Part shown: piece after piece, positions 33,801 through 45,799 of the stretch | Layout of the letters: the number at the start of each line of letters is the position of its first letter | How positions within the stretch are numbered: the stretch's first letter is position 1 | Assembly: GCA_026826555.1 (NCBI GenBank) | Contig: JAKSZT010037307.1 | Coordinates: 219,394 to 283,393, forward strand | From: Tolypeutes matacus | Lineage: Eukaryota > Chordata > Mammalia > Cingulata > Chlamyphoridae | Direction of reading: 5' to 3' | DNA length: 64,000 bases | Made by a program: the position numbers and the translations under genes | The notes under the pieces: model-generated | The model's input: the letters and a program-made list of their open reading frames with translations, nothing else | The model's database searches: none | What the model was told of the DNA's origin: nothing

Positions 33801-34342
33801 ATAGATAAATGGACCTCCTCAAAATTAAACTCTTTTGCACCTCACAGGAATTTGTCAGAAGGGTGAAAAGGCAGCCGACTCAATGGGAAAAAATATTTGG
33901 AAATCACATATCTGATAAGGGTTTAATATCCAGGATATATAAAGAGATGTTACAACTCAACAATAAAAAGACAAACGACCCAATTAAAAAATGGGCAAAA
34001 GACTTAAATAGAGATTTCTCCGAAGAAGAAATACAAATGGCAAAAAAACACAAGAAATGCTCAACATTACTCATGATTAGGGAAATGCAAATCAAAACTA
34101 CAATGAGATATCATTTCACACCTATCAGAATGGCCACTATTAAAAAGACAGAGAACTACAAGTGTTGGAGAGGATGTGGAGAGATAGGAACACTTCTTCA
34201 CTGTTGGTGGGAATGTAGAATGGTACAGCCACTGTGGAGGACTGTTTGGCAGTTCCTAAAGAAGTTGGATATAGACTTGCCACGTGACCCTGCAATACCA
34301 CTACTGGGTATGTACCCAGAAGAACTGAGAGCAGTGACATGA
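30806..34342 (+). pseudogene. L1-A ORF2 (endonuclease-reverse transcriptase), broken
   Basis: The endonuclease domain starts MEEVNSTFTVISLNVNGLNS (30806) and shows ICCLQETHL (30925) and the FSDHNG motif (31475). The reverse transcriptase shows [10 protein letters not shown] (near 32575), [18 protein letters not shown] (32752) and the catalytic FADDMILY (32881). The frame changes or stops at about 31081, 31458, 31818, 33150 and 33740, so several pieces are needed to follow it. A final in-frame TGA at 34340-34342 precedes a still recognisable C-terminal segment (next entry). Confidence 0.88.
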
Positions 34343-34594
34343 ACAGACATCTGCACACCGATGTTCATAGCCACATTATTCACCATTGCCAAAAGTTGGA
34401 AACAACCCAGGTGTCCATCAACAGACGAATGGATAAACAAACTGTGGTCTATTCACACGATGGAATATTATGCAGCTGTGAGAAGAAATGAAGGGGTAAA
34501 GCATATGACAACATGGATGAACCTGGAGGACATTATGTTGAGTGAAGCAAGCCAGACACAAAAGGACAAATACTGTATGAATGCATTACTATGA
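34343..34594 (+). pseudogene. L1-A ORF2 C-terminal segment after the TGA
   Basis: In the same frame as 33809-34342 the text continues [20 protein letters not shown] and later [20 protein letters not shown] to a stop at 34594. This is the usual end of mammalian ORF2p (cysteine-region neighbourhood). It stays open for about 83 codons past the TGA. L1-B has the TGA at the same alignment position. Confidence 0.75.
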
Positions 34595-34709
34595 ACCAAA
34601 TATATTGTGTAACATGTAATTGATTTTTAAAAAAATGTATATGTATCCATTACATTTAATTGAGAAATGTAAAAAAAAGAAAACCTACTAAAAAAAAAAA
34701 AGAAAAGAA

Positions 34710-35215
34710 AACCTAATATACCCATATACTTTGACCCAGAAACCACACACCCATATGCAGTCGCCCTGAACAATACCACCTATGTGTGAAGACACATGTA
34801 AAGGATGGTCACGCCCCCTATGTGCAGTGACAAATAAAACAAAGTATTGTTCATCTGTAGGGAGATGGATGAATAAATGATGGAATATTTATTGTCAATA
34901 CAAAAAGGATGGCTATATCTATACCAGTTGATTTGGTGACAATTCCACAACATCTAATGAAGTGAGAAGAGCAAGATTCTGTTTTTCATTCCAAAGACAA
35001 TGACCCTCCATGTAAAACAGATTGATAGGTATAGTTATGTATAATTAGGATAAGGAAAGCTATGGGAGAAGACACAACTGATGCTAATATTGGTAAAGGG
35101 GGGAAGAGCAGGTAGTGAGAGTGAGTGGGGGAAAGGGGGAAAGGAGAGAAAAGGAAGAGAGGGAGGGTTAATACTAAGATATTTTGAGCCTGAACTTGAG
35201 CAAGTGAGCTGACGT
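34710..35215 (+). repeat. Older L1 ORF2 3' region, right of L1-A
   Basis: 'actttgacccagaaaccaca' (34728) through 'gggagatggatgaataaatg' (34860) continue the L1 text broken at 28580. The end grades into purine-rich sequence (35095-35170). Confidence 0.6.
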
Positions 35216-36480
35216 AGTGTGGAGCTTCATTTCAGCCCAGACTGAGTTGAATAAGCTCAGTGTGGGGGACCCCAAGAAGGCCCTCGTGCTGTTCCTGTGC
35301 CATCTCCTCACCTTCTCTTGGAAGGACTGTCCCCAATGGCTTACGGAGGAGGAACTGGAAACTGATGACAGAGCGTAACAATAAGTTTCCTGTTCAGCAG
35401 TATGCGAGCATACTTAAAAACTATATAGGACTTTGCACTTAGAGCCAAGATGAAATAACAGGGACTGTATTTACCCTCCAATCTGAAACAATAAAACACT
35501 CCAGATATAATATATGAGACAATGGTTTTCAACACACTGGACATCAGGCAACAAAGGATAGTGATCTCTGAGATTCGGGCTACAAATGTGGCAAGACATG
35601 AGAGTTTCTAGGCTGTGACACAGGGAGGAACCCAGGCAGAGCCCAGCGGACTCCCTGAGTCGAGGGCACAAGGATGGGAGGCCAAGGAGGCCAAGGCAGC
35701 TAAGAACTACCAATGCACACTGCTGCAGAGAGAGAGAGAGAAGTCCAGAGATCTTCAGAGGGTCCCCCTTGAGTATTCAGCAGAGTACTGACCCCAGTAG
35801 ATGGTTGGGAGGAAACTACCTGAGACCACATGGAAAAACACCTGAAATGATCCTAGAGAACAGTGCCCAAAGCTCACATAGGGCCAGGAGCAGTGCCTGT
35901 TCCCACCAGCCATACTGGAAAACTTCACAATTCATGGGGTATTGGGCAGAGTACTCAGAAAAGTCTTCCTTCAGCAGCAGAGAATACTTAACCCAACATT
36001 AAACCCAGCTCTGATCTCACCTCATAAAGTTTAAAAGCAAGATCAAAAGGAGCAAATTGTTTCTAAATAACTGCATCTCTAATCAAAACTCAGGTATATT
36101 AACAGGAATACAAAAATATCTAGGATCCAACAAAGTAAAATTCACAGTATCAGACATTCAACTAAAAATGTTCAGGCATACAAAGAAATAAGAAAATATA
36201 ACCATGATGAGGGAGGAAAAATTAATCAAAACTGACCCAAATGCTAGAATTAACAGACAAGGACTTTAAAGCAGGTATTATAACTGTATTCTATATGTTC
36301 AAAAAGTTGAAAGATATTTTAAAGCCCCATATCAAACTTCCAGAGACAAACAGTATAACGTTTGAGATGGAAAATTCACTGGTGGTAATAACATCAGATT
36401 AAGCATGGCAGAAGAAGAGATTAATAAACTTGAAGAAATAGCAGTAGAAACAACCCAAAATTAAACACAGAAAGAATAGA
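35216..36480 (+). repeat. L1/HAL1-class 5' region and ORF1-like fragment
   Basis: From about 35420 the sequence resembles the 5' part of an old L1/HAL1-class element: 'cacagggaggaacccaggcag' (35620), 'cagacaaggactttaaagcag' (36255) and 'gcagaagaagagattaataaac' (36408). Stops are frequent. It ends in an A run at 36484-36507. Confidence 0.5.
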
Positions 36481-36539
36481 CTTAAAAAAAAAAAAAAAAA
36501 AAAAAAGGAGAAGAAGAAGAAAGAAAAAAGCACCAGTGA

Positions 36540-36915
36540 GCTGTGGGACATCTTCAAATGACCTAAGAAAAGTGGAGCCAGTGGCCACTTGACACTTTTG
36601 GGGCAGGGAGGGGACGAGCAGTTGAAATACAGGGGCTTCTTGGGGATTTGGAGGTTGTCCTGAGTACTGTTGTGGCAATGGATGTAGGCCATTTTAAATC
36701 AGCACACACCACTCGGAACTGAGTGGGAGAGAGTGTGGTCTACAGTGTGAACTGTGGTCTATGGTTGGTGGCAAGGCTCCAGGATGTGTAAGTTCATTGA
36801 GGTTGGTGGGCCACACTGTGGGAGATGTTTGTGTGGGATGTGGTGGGAGGTGTGGGAGGTGGGCAACATGGGAATCCCAGTGGGTTCTGTGTAATATTTT
36901 GGGTAATCTAAGCAC
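36540..36915 (+). repeat. 1.1-kb-type repeat, 3' third, copy 2
   Basis: Landmarks shared with 8290-8670 and the reverse of 61260-61700 are 'gtggccacttgacac', 'ggcaatggatgtaggcca', 'ggagagagtgtggtctac', 'gtggtctatggttggtgg' and 'gggaatcccagtgggttc'. It is 5'-truncated and ends in an AT-rich tail (36918-36945), as a retroposon would. Confidence 0.6.
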
Positions 36916-37089
36916 CTCTTAAAATATATTTATATATATATATAAATAACATTTTTGTAAGCAAATGCACATATATGCATATATATTTATATATCACGTT
37001 GCAAATGTTGGTATGTATTGTGAAAATTTTGATTTTTACCCACAATAAAAAAATATATAAAAAAATGTAATTGAAGTCTTAGAATGGGG

Positions 37090-37395
37090 GGGGGGGTGGA
37101 AAAAATATTTGAAGAAATAATTTGAAGAATCTCAATGAACCGCAAGCACAAGAAATATGAAGAAAACAGCCCGTGAGAAGTGAGGCTACGTGCCACCAGC
37201 CCCGTGAGTGACGTTGGAAGTGTCTGCTCCCGCCTCAGTCAAGCCATCAGGGCACAGCAGTCCCAACCAACACCCTGACTGCAGTCTCAGGAGAAACCCT
37301 CAGCTAGGTGTCCCAGAGAAGCCACCCCTGAATTCCTCATTCACCAAAACTGTGAGGTAATAAATGTTGGTTATTTTATGGGAAAAAAAAACTTT
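37090..37395 (+). mobile_element. MaLR/MLT-like LTR 3' fragment
   Basis: The order 'cctcagtcaagccatcagg', 'ccaacaccctgactgcag', 'gaattcctcattcacc' and 'aactgtgaggtaataaatg' is typical of the R/U5 half of an MLT-type LTR with its AATAAA at 37361. The 5' half is missing. Confidence 0.55.
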
Positions 37396-37499
37396 AGAGA
37401 ACTCCCATTCTGATAAAGAAAAAAATTGTAATTTTATGCTGTGCACAACCTGAAAAAAACGGGAAAACAAAGTCCAAGTGACAAATAATATTTATTTTT

Positions 37500-38530
37500 T
37501 AAAATGTACACTAATGGATCGACATCAGCAAAAATGGTAGAGTAGGGAACTCCAAAACCCCATCCCTCCACAAAAGTAGTGAATAAACTGGCAAAAACTG
37601 TCAGAATAAATTTTGTAAGTACTCTGGAAGCTAGTCTATAGCTTACAGTAACCAGGCAAACCGTTGAAAAATTACAACAGCTGAATCTCAGTAAGAGGGC
37701 TTTGAGGCATTGTAACTTACCCCGACCCCATCCTCCACTCTCCAGCTCAGTGGCAGCCTTGAAGGCAGCAACCGGCATTCCCAGCACAGGTTCCAGAGGG
37801 AGCAGATCCGACCTAATTCCCAAAGAATTGTGGTTGGCTGTTTTGCCATGTCTGGTGGCTCCCTGAAGGGCCAGCTTACAAGCCTTTATTTCACCTACAT
37901 GGAAATCTTCCAGGGATGAGGTGACTACCTGGGGGCAAATTTTCAAAAAGATTGAAAGGCATTTGCCAGCCCTGCCCGGGGCAAGGGATATCAGCTTGGG
38001 CAAATAAGAGACAAATCAAAGAGCTTGGGGAGGAAACCCTGGAGGATGAGACAATTTGGGGAATAAGGGATCTTAAATGCTCCCACATATTCCTTGAAAT
38101 CTACAAAGCCACGTGCGTGTCCAGGGCTCTGCGATGCTCCAAAAAGAATCGAGAAGGCCCTGAGCTCCCACCTCTGACAGATCTTTAAGCTCTGTGTAAG
38201 CAGAAAGTGAAGGCTAAGGCAGAGTTTTAACCCCTGGCTGAGAGCTGAAGGTGTGTCCCAACAAACACAACCAGAGTCCATCTGCAAAGATGGGGTTTTT
38301 GTTGTTGTTTATTGTTTCAGGAATTTAAGGAAATCTTGGCTCAAGTCACTAACTGAGCACCAAACTAACAGAATAGACTTTAGTGTCCACACATGGCAGA
38401 GAATCCAGACTTTACAAAATTATTTAAGAGCATCACTGAAAACAAAATTACAACGGGCAGAAACAAGACACATTATAATCAAACTTTCAAAAGACAAAAG
38501 GCGCCTTTAAGCATCAAGGGAGAAACAACT
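37500..38530 (+). repeat. Old L1 5' UTR and 5' region
   Basis: 'cagcaaaaatggtagagtag' (37527) is the kind of start seen in L1 5' ends (compare 28592 and 44219). The following GC-mixed text and 'ggatgaggtgactacctggg' match nothing coding. At 38390-38470 it reads 'agaatccagactttacaaaa' and continues to ORF1-like text at 38525. The element is then joined, by deletion, to its own 3' end. Confidence 0.45.
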
Positions 38531-38564
38531 CACTACATACATACAAGGGATCCTCAAAAAGATT

Positions 38565-39005
38565 AGCAGCTGAAGTACAGAACTGCCACATGACCCAGCA
38601 ATCCCACTGTTAGTTCCAAATCCAAAGGAATTGAAGGCAGGGACTCAAAGAGACATTTGTACAACAGTGGTCATAGTGGCATTATTCACAATTGCCAAAA
38701 GATGGAAGCAACCCAAGTGTCCATCAGCCAATGAATGGGTAAGTAAAATAAGGTATATACCTATGTGGAGTACTAGTCAGCCGTAAAAAGAAATGAAGCT
38801 CTGATACACGTGACGACATGGATAAACCTTGAAGACATCATATTGAGTGAAATAAGACAGATACAGAAGGACAAATATTGTAGGGGCTCAATGATATGAA
38901 ATAATTTCCAAGAGGAAATTTAGAATTTTTACAAGATTATAAATTTTTGTAAGAATTTTATCATGTTCTATGTGGTTAATTAAAAATAAATGATTTTAAT
39001 AGAAA
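38565..39005 (+). repeat. Old L1 ORF2 C-terminus and 3' UTR
   Basis: 'aactgccacatgacccagc' (38581), 'ttattcacaattgccaaaag' (38683) and 'acatggataaaccttgaag' (38816) are the ORF2 C-terminal region. At the site of the shared TGA seen in L1-A and L1-B, this copy reads ACTCAAAGAGAC, with no stop. Confidence 0.75.
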
Positions 39006-39094
39006 AATTAAGTCAACATATGCATGGCATAAGAGCTGGAAGACTAGCTCTGGGGGCAAAATTCACTTTCCACCTTCTATGTTTCTATGTTACT

Positions 39095-39205
39095 TAAAAA
39101 TAATTTTTTTTGAAAAGAAAAAAAACCTGGGGCCGGGGATTGAGCCCAGACCTCGTATGCAGGAAGGCAGTGCTCAATCATTGAGCCACATGGACTCCCC
39201 ACTTA
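39095..39205 (-). mobile_element. Monomeric DAS-type SINE, antisense
   Basis: A T-run (39103-39111) is followed by 'ggggattgagcccag' (B-box complement, 39135) and 'gagccacatggactccc' (head start, 39182). One tRNA-like module is present. Confidence 0.7.
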
Positions 39206-39330
39206 CTTGAAATTTTAGCAACATTCATTATATTTATAGTCAGGAAAACAATTGTTAAAAAAGAAGAAGGGGACAAGAAGCTGAGGCAGATGAGCAAGGA
39301 AATAGACCAAGGACCATGATCTGTAGGAAC

Positions 39331-40116
39331 CTAATTAAAAATCAGAGGGTTCATCCTACCTGCCCCCACCCCCATCTTCTGACACTTAGTGAATAACTGC
39401 AAAATTCTGAATACAAAAGGAGATGGTACGGTTTTTTCAGGGTCACCTAAGAAGGAGACAGAGCCAGGATATTCTGGCAGCATCCAGCCAGGCCAGAGTT
39501 GGGGGGCGAGGAAAGAAGATCCGAGAGGAGGAATGGGATACAGCATCTTGACCATGGAAACGCGGGCTTGATGCGTTGAACCCCAGAACGCTGGCCATGC
39601 CCACGGTCCCCGCGGACCATCAGACTGGGCCGAGAGAGGACACCTGGCGCCAGGACGGGCCACTTAATGCAGAGATGAAGGAGTTTACGATGGCTGGTGT
39701 CAGTGCTCCACTCCCCTCCATTGACGGTCATTACAGGAAGCCACAGGACCCACTCTCTTGAGGACTTTTAACATGAGGCGATGGGGGCTGCTCAGTGGCC
39801 ACAGGGCCAGGACCTGTGAGACCATGTGGACACTGCCCTGGCAATGGTAGGAGGCGGCAGGAGCCTCGGGGATGCACAAGCAGGACCACAGGCAGTGTGT
39901 GGCCCCCCAGCAGTGGGCACCCAGCAGTCCCTTCTGCAGAACAATGAGCTGCAGCATGCATGCTAGAGCCAGAGCCAGAGCAGCCCCCAAATCCCAGAGG
40001 ACTCCCTGCATCTGGGTCACCCACGTCTGCAGTTCCGGTCTAAACCTGGGTCCTGGAAGCTCAGCTCTTTGTGAGCCCCCAGGAGACCTGGCCACACAGT
40101 TGCATTCTTCCAGCAT
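39331..40116 (-). other. Low-repeat region with an unrecognised 138-codon ORF (39700-40116)
   Basis: Minus strand 39700-40116 encodes MLEECNCVARSPGGSQRAEL at the start and contains a single hydrophobic stretch (LGAALALALACMLQLIVLQ, about residues 43-61) that could span a membrane. I recognise no family. The plus strand is also open in part (39872-40210), which weakens the case. There is no clear splice or polyadenylation context. The block is unusually free of repeats and lies 1.3 kb upstream of the IQCF gene on the other strand. Treat as an open reading frame, not a gene. Confidence 0.25.
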
Positions 40117-41455
40117 GGCAGGGCAGATTCCAGGTTTCGTGGAACCTGAAATTTATATAAAGCCCACTTTCAAGTTCAAATTTTTGAACTTGACAAATGC
40201 CACAAACTAGCAATGTTCATATTATGCTCATAAGTCTGCCACACGTCTATAATAGTTTTCCTATACTTTTGCCTGCAGAATCTTTGATCATTTCTTCATA
40301 GGACAACAATTTTGCAATACTATTACCTACAGCAAGAATACAAAGTTACCTCAAAATTGTTTATTAACCACCCTTGTGATGCATAAAACACATGATTTCT
40401 CACATCGACTTCGTAGCAGGTCTACCGGTTTATGCCCCACTATCACAGGAATTCTGAGAACTTCTATTTCATAAAATTTCCATTAAAAAATAAAAAAAGC
40501 ATGGCAAGCTTATAATTTTATCATATTATCAACTATATTCTTGATAAGAAAGAACTTTGATTTTCTGCAGGCATTGATGAGAACAGGATTTTCCACTTAC
40601 AGTTTTGCATGTCTGACAACAGGGAGAATTTTCCGCAGCTAGTGGCGGGCTCCGAGCCGTGCTTTTTTCTCCTGCCCACGCACCTCCGGCGCCGGCCACT
40701 GCAGGGCATGTTCCTATCACCAGAGCATTTCTATCTTCGCATCTGCGTGTCGTGAGGCAAGGTGAGCGAGAGCAGGAGTACTCCTGGAAGCCATTTCTAG
40801 AGTAGGGTGGCCAGCAAGAATTTATCTATTCCCAAAGGCGATTGGGAACTGTATATCCCAATCAGCTTCTCCTTAATCAAATACCAAAAAAAAATAATTT
40901 AAAAAAGGTCTCAGCCATTCCATCCCACCCAACAGGAAAAGGGCATTAGAGGGAAGTCAGAGGGGAAAAGAGACAAGGCTCCTCTCCAACCGCAGTTAAA
41001 ATAGCCTGCTTTTGCAAATTTTACAAAAATATATGACCCTATGAATACCTGATTGGGTCCCTCCCAAGGACTCTAATACTTAAGCTTCAGGAAATCCACA
41101 CTGGCTAAGGGTATCCTTAAGGTAAGTCCCCTTGCTTAAGAAAAAGATGAGTGCCACTCTCTTCCTGACAAGCAGGAGGGCAGAATCAAGTGACTGGGCC
41201 GTGTAGATGGAGAGCTAGACGCAAGGTGCCAGGTGGGTGGGAGAAATAAACCCAAGGCGGGAGGTATCGGTGGCCTTGCCATCACCGCAGTGACCAGTCA
41301 GTCCACAGGAGACAGTCAAGGGAAGGGCAGAGCTGTGGTTAAAGGTGGGCAGGTGGGCGGAGCCTAGTGATGAGAGGAGTGACTAACAGTTGAGGGTGGG
41401 GCTAAGACAGCAGGTGGCCTGAGTGACAGCTGACTGGACTCTAAAGACCGGGACC
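40117..41455. other. Upstream flank of the IQCF gene
   Basis: No repeat is obvious. The 41150-41450 stretch is GC-rich and directly upstream of the first coding exon; any 5' UTR and promoter of the IQCF gene should lie here. I see no convincing TATA box within 150 bp of 41456. Confidence 0.4.
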
Positions 41456-42051
<596 letters not shown>

Positions 42052-42089
42052 GGCGCTGGCGGAGCCAAGAGAGACTGGATCTCTCTCCT

Positions 42090-42095
42090 AATAAA
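42090..42095 (+). terminator. Polyadenylation signal of the IQCF gene
   Basis: AATAAA lies 39 bases after the stop codon, giving a very short 3' UTR. This compactness is usual for the IQCF genes. Confidence 0.7.
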
Positions 42096-42099
42096 GACA

Positions 42100-43450
42100 C
42101 TTAACTGACCTCAACCTTGCCCGTTGGAGATCAGACCCATGGAGGAGGGGGCAGTCCCTAACCTTCCTGCCTCCTACCCAGGAAAAGAGTCCCAGGCGTG
42201 GTTTAGAGCCCCTGTCCCCAGGGCGCTCACCCTAGACCCCTCCTGGCTCCTGATGGCAGATCTGACCAGTCTTGTGTCCAAAAGGGACCTCAGGGCCCAG
42301 GCCAGCCCCTTCCAGAAGTACTGGTAGGAACTGGACTTTATTATTCTGCAGCCCCTGCTGGGCATCTCCATGCAGCATTCAGAGCAGGACGCCAGAGTCT
42401 GGCTACAGCCAGGGCCAGCTGGGAAGGCCAGGATTCCCCAGGCCTGCACTTGGCAGGGCCCTTGGGGCCAGCCGTGGCGCTTGGCAGGGAGCCAGGTAGA
42501 TGGTGCACCTCAGCTGAGCAAGAGCAGGGCAGGTGCCAAGGGCCAGCGGCTGTGCCTACTGCCTCTCCCCTCCCTGCTGGCCACTTCCTGGGAGCACTGG
42601 GCACCAGGTGGGGGAGAGGAGAGAGAGAGCACAGGAGGGCTGGGGAGCTGGGCAAACAAGCAGAGGACGAGGGTGGGCAGGGGGAGGACAGTCCCACTGC
42701 CGTTGGAGGACATTGATTTGAGGATGCGGCCTCTAAATCTACCACGTCTTCAGGAGCAGCTGTGTGTCCCTCCCCTCCAGATCCCCTCCCCTGCTCTCCA
42801 CAACCTGTCCCACCCACTACTGGGCCTGCCTCAGGTGGGTGCTGATGGGTGTCTGCTTTCTATGGTTTAACCTTCTGTGTACTGGGTCTCTGCTTTGTCG
42901 TCCATGCCCAAGGCCTGTGTCCCTCAGGTGTTTCTCTCTGAACCTCCATCACAGAGGTCTGAGGTTTGTGAGCCTCCCCAGGGGCTGGCAATGGTGGGCT
43001 CTGCACAGGGGGTGCGGGGACAAGTGGGGAAGGAGTACAGGGGTCAGGGGTCTGTCGTGGGCCTCAGAGCTAGATGAGGCTCTCCCCAACCCCAGGCGTA
43101 TATGTGTGTGTATGTGTGTGTCTGTGTTTGGGGATGGGGTAGGGTGTCCCAGTAACAGCTGTGGCAGCTGTGAGGGTCCAGGCCTAAAGTCAATAGACAC
43201 AGGTTGCAGGATGCAGTCAGCTACCTGGCCCTAATGACTGGACGCCTCTCCCATAAAACCCCTTCAAGGAATTTGGGCACAGCGCTCTCCTCCCCTACTC
43301 TGAGCAGTGAGAGAACAAACCCCTCCTATCGCCCATGGAAGACTGGCTGGGTCTGCCTGCTGAACTTGATTGGAATTCTACAGGAATAGCCCTGGAGGCA
43401 CCACCCCAGCAGGGAGAGGCCTTTAAAACCTGGGCTGGGAAGGTTTGTCT
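42100..43450. other. GC-rich low-repeat region, no gene recognised
   Basis: Long overlapping frames on both strands (for example 42341-42817 minus and 42370-42870 plus) reflect GC content. A (GT)n-like tract lies at 43101-43128. No domain or IQ motif was found. Confidence 0.4.
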
Positions 43451-43451
43451 C

Positions 43452-43606
43452 TGGTTCTCAATCTACCTAGGACCTTGGAATCACCTACGCAACTTTCAAA
43501 AATAGTTATGTCTGGTCCCACCGCTGAGATTCTGATTTAAATGGGCTGGGATGAGGCCAGGACATCAGGATTTCACTGTGCAGCTAAAGTTTGAGTACTG
43601 CTGAGT
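43452..43606. mobile_element. MER5A-type hAT-Charlie element
   Basis: TCTGGTTCTCAATCTACCTA at the left and 'gctaaagtttgagtactgctg' at the right are imperfect inverted ends. Inside are 'ccttggaatcacctacgc', 'gattctgatttaaatggg' and 'gggatgaggccaggacatc', the MER5A order. The length is about 155 bp. Confidence 0.75.
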
Positions 43607-43764
43607 TATGCTCTTCCCAGCCCAGGTTTTACACTCCCCCACTGCTTGCCCATGTGGTCCCATCTGAAGATGGCTTGCAGAATTCCAAGCTGAGCACTCA
43701 GTGGGCTCAAGCTCATCAATTCCTTCTGCTGTCTGATGAGCTAAGAATGCAAAGCAAAACAGGA

Positions 43765-44155
<391 letters not shown>

Positions 44156-44759
44156 AAAGCAAAGCAGGAATCCAGAGGGAGAGCCATTTTGGCTCAAAAA
44201 CCTTTGGAAGGCGGAAGCCAAGATGGCAGCAGAGTAAGGAGTTCCTGGAGTCACCTTGTGCTACAGGGCAGTTAATAATCACCCAGAGCTGTCTAAAGCA
44301 CCTGTTTGGGGGCTCCAGGAGACCAGAAGAGTATCCTGCAACATCCTTGAAAGTATAGAAAGAGGAGACTGCCCATCTGCAGAGAGGATTCGTGAGTAGA
44401 GCACTGCACGCCGTGGAGGTCAGTGCCTGTGGAGCTGCTCCATGGCTGGAGTTGGAAGCTCCATTGCCCAAAACACGAGGGAGGAAGACATGGTGTGGCA
44501 TCAACTTCAGCCACTGATTAGTAAGTTCGGCAGGCTAAAGTATAATCCTAGGAACAGCTAAACTTTGAGCCTGTCTAGGTCAGAAGGAGGCCGGTAGCCA
44601 CCATTTTAGTCCTGCTGCTGGCATGAGGGAAAGCCTGGCTGACTGAAAATCACAGTGAAGTTAGGGACTGGCTTCTTTCCACCAAGATCAGACTGCAGCC
44701 TGAGCCTAAGCTCCAGCCTCACCTCCAGCAGGGAGGAAGCTGGCAGGACCGGCACCAGG

Positions 44760-45715
44760 CTCTCCAGGCAACTGCAGGTGCTCTCCGCCGGCACAGACTG
44801 AATAGTCAGACACCTGGGGCTGCATCCCTGCACCCCAATAGGATAAGAGAGGAGCTGGGTATCCTCAGCCTCTCTGGGCAACTGCAGGTGTTTTCAGCCC
44901 ACATGAACTAGTTTGCTGAGTGCCTTCGAATCCATCTCTACGTCTGCCCCCAGACGATAGGAGGGGGCTGGTGCTCCCTCAACCTCTCAGGGCAACTGCA
45001 GGAGATTTTGGCCTGCACAACCCGACCATTGGACACCTGTGCCTCCACCCCCGTCCCAATAGGACAAGAGACAGACTGTGTTTGCCCAGCTTCTCTGGGT
45101 AACTGCAGCTGCTTTGGGCCCACTCAGCCTGGACTGGTGCTCTGTCGGGGGTCTGTGTGCCTCCACCCCCACGTGGTACTTGTGGAACCACCCTCACCCC
45201 CCAATAGGAAAGGAGGGGCCTGGTGTTTCCACAGCCTTTCCAGGCAACAGCAGACACTTTCGACCTACAGGGACTGAACTGTCGGGTGTTGGTGGTTCCA
45301 TTCCCACCCCCTAAAGGGCAGAAGGGACAGCACTCCCTCAGCCTCTCAGGGAAACTGCAGGCATATTCTGCCCACACAGATTAGGTTGTTGGGCACTCCA
45401 GAGGGTCCATTCCCACACCCAGCAGGGAGGGGTCTGGTGCTACGTCAGTTTACCTGGGCAACTGTGGTCATTTTGGACCCACATGGCATAGACTGCTGCC
45501 CACAACTATAGCTCCATGCCCACCCAAGGTAGGGGAAAAAGGGATGTGAAGCTACATCAGTCTCTCTGGGCAACTACAGACAGTCTTGTCCTGCCCAACT
45601 TGGATTATTATACGCGGCTGCAGCTCTGTCCCTAACCCTGGCAGAGGAGAAAGGTGGGAGAAGCTTCATCAATTCCTGGGGCAACGTGGGCAACTTCAGC
45701 CTCCATAGCTTACAG
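44760..45715 (+). promoter_or_regulatory. L1-B 5' UTR: about nine monomers of roughly 110 bp
   Basis: The motif GGGCAACTGCAGG (with variants) occurs at 44767, 44877, 44991, 45098, 45243, 45350, 45457, 45569 and about 45680. Spacings are 110, 114, 107, 145, 107, 107, 112 and about 111 bp. Each is preceded by a CCTCTC(T/A)GGG-type block and followed by TTTGGCCCACA-like text and a CACCCCC-rich part. This is a tandem array of promoter-like monomers, as in rodent L1s; the promoter role is inferred. Confidence 0.75.
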
Positions 45716-45799
45716 CACCAACTACATCAACTCCTACTACACAAAGAGCAAGGGAGAAAAGACAAGAAAACTCTAAAATAAAGGGAGAAACTGCACCCA

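Larger units (their letters stand above)
28581..34705 (+). mobile_element. L1-A: nearly full-length L1, inactivated
   Basis: A complete L1 layout on the plus strand: 5' UTR (28581-29737) with tandem monomers, ORF1 (29738-30722), ORF2 (30806-34342 or to 34594 past a TGA), a short 3' UTR and A-rich tail. Frameshifts in ORF1 and several in ORF2 make it inactive. It lies within an older L1 that resumes at about 34710. I did not find a convincing target-site duplication; the A-rich 3' junction is ambiguous. Confidence 0.88.

Noticed and set aside
41423..41455. Upstream extension of the IQCF first exon from a GTG
   Set aside because: Nuclear genes rarely start at GTG; the ATG at 41456 is the first in frame and gives a sensible protein.
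42341..42870. Long frames on both strands in GC-rich DNA downstream of the IQCF gene
   Set aside because: GC-rich DNA has few stops; there is no domain or IQ motif and no sign of a third IQCF exon.
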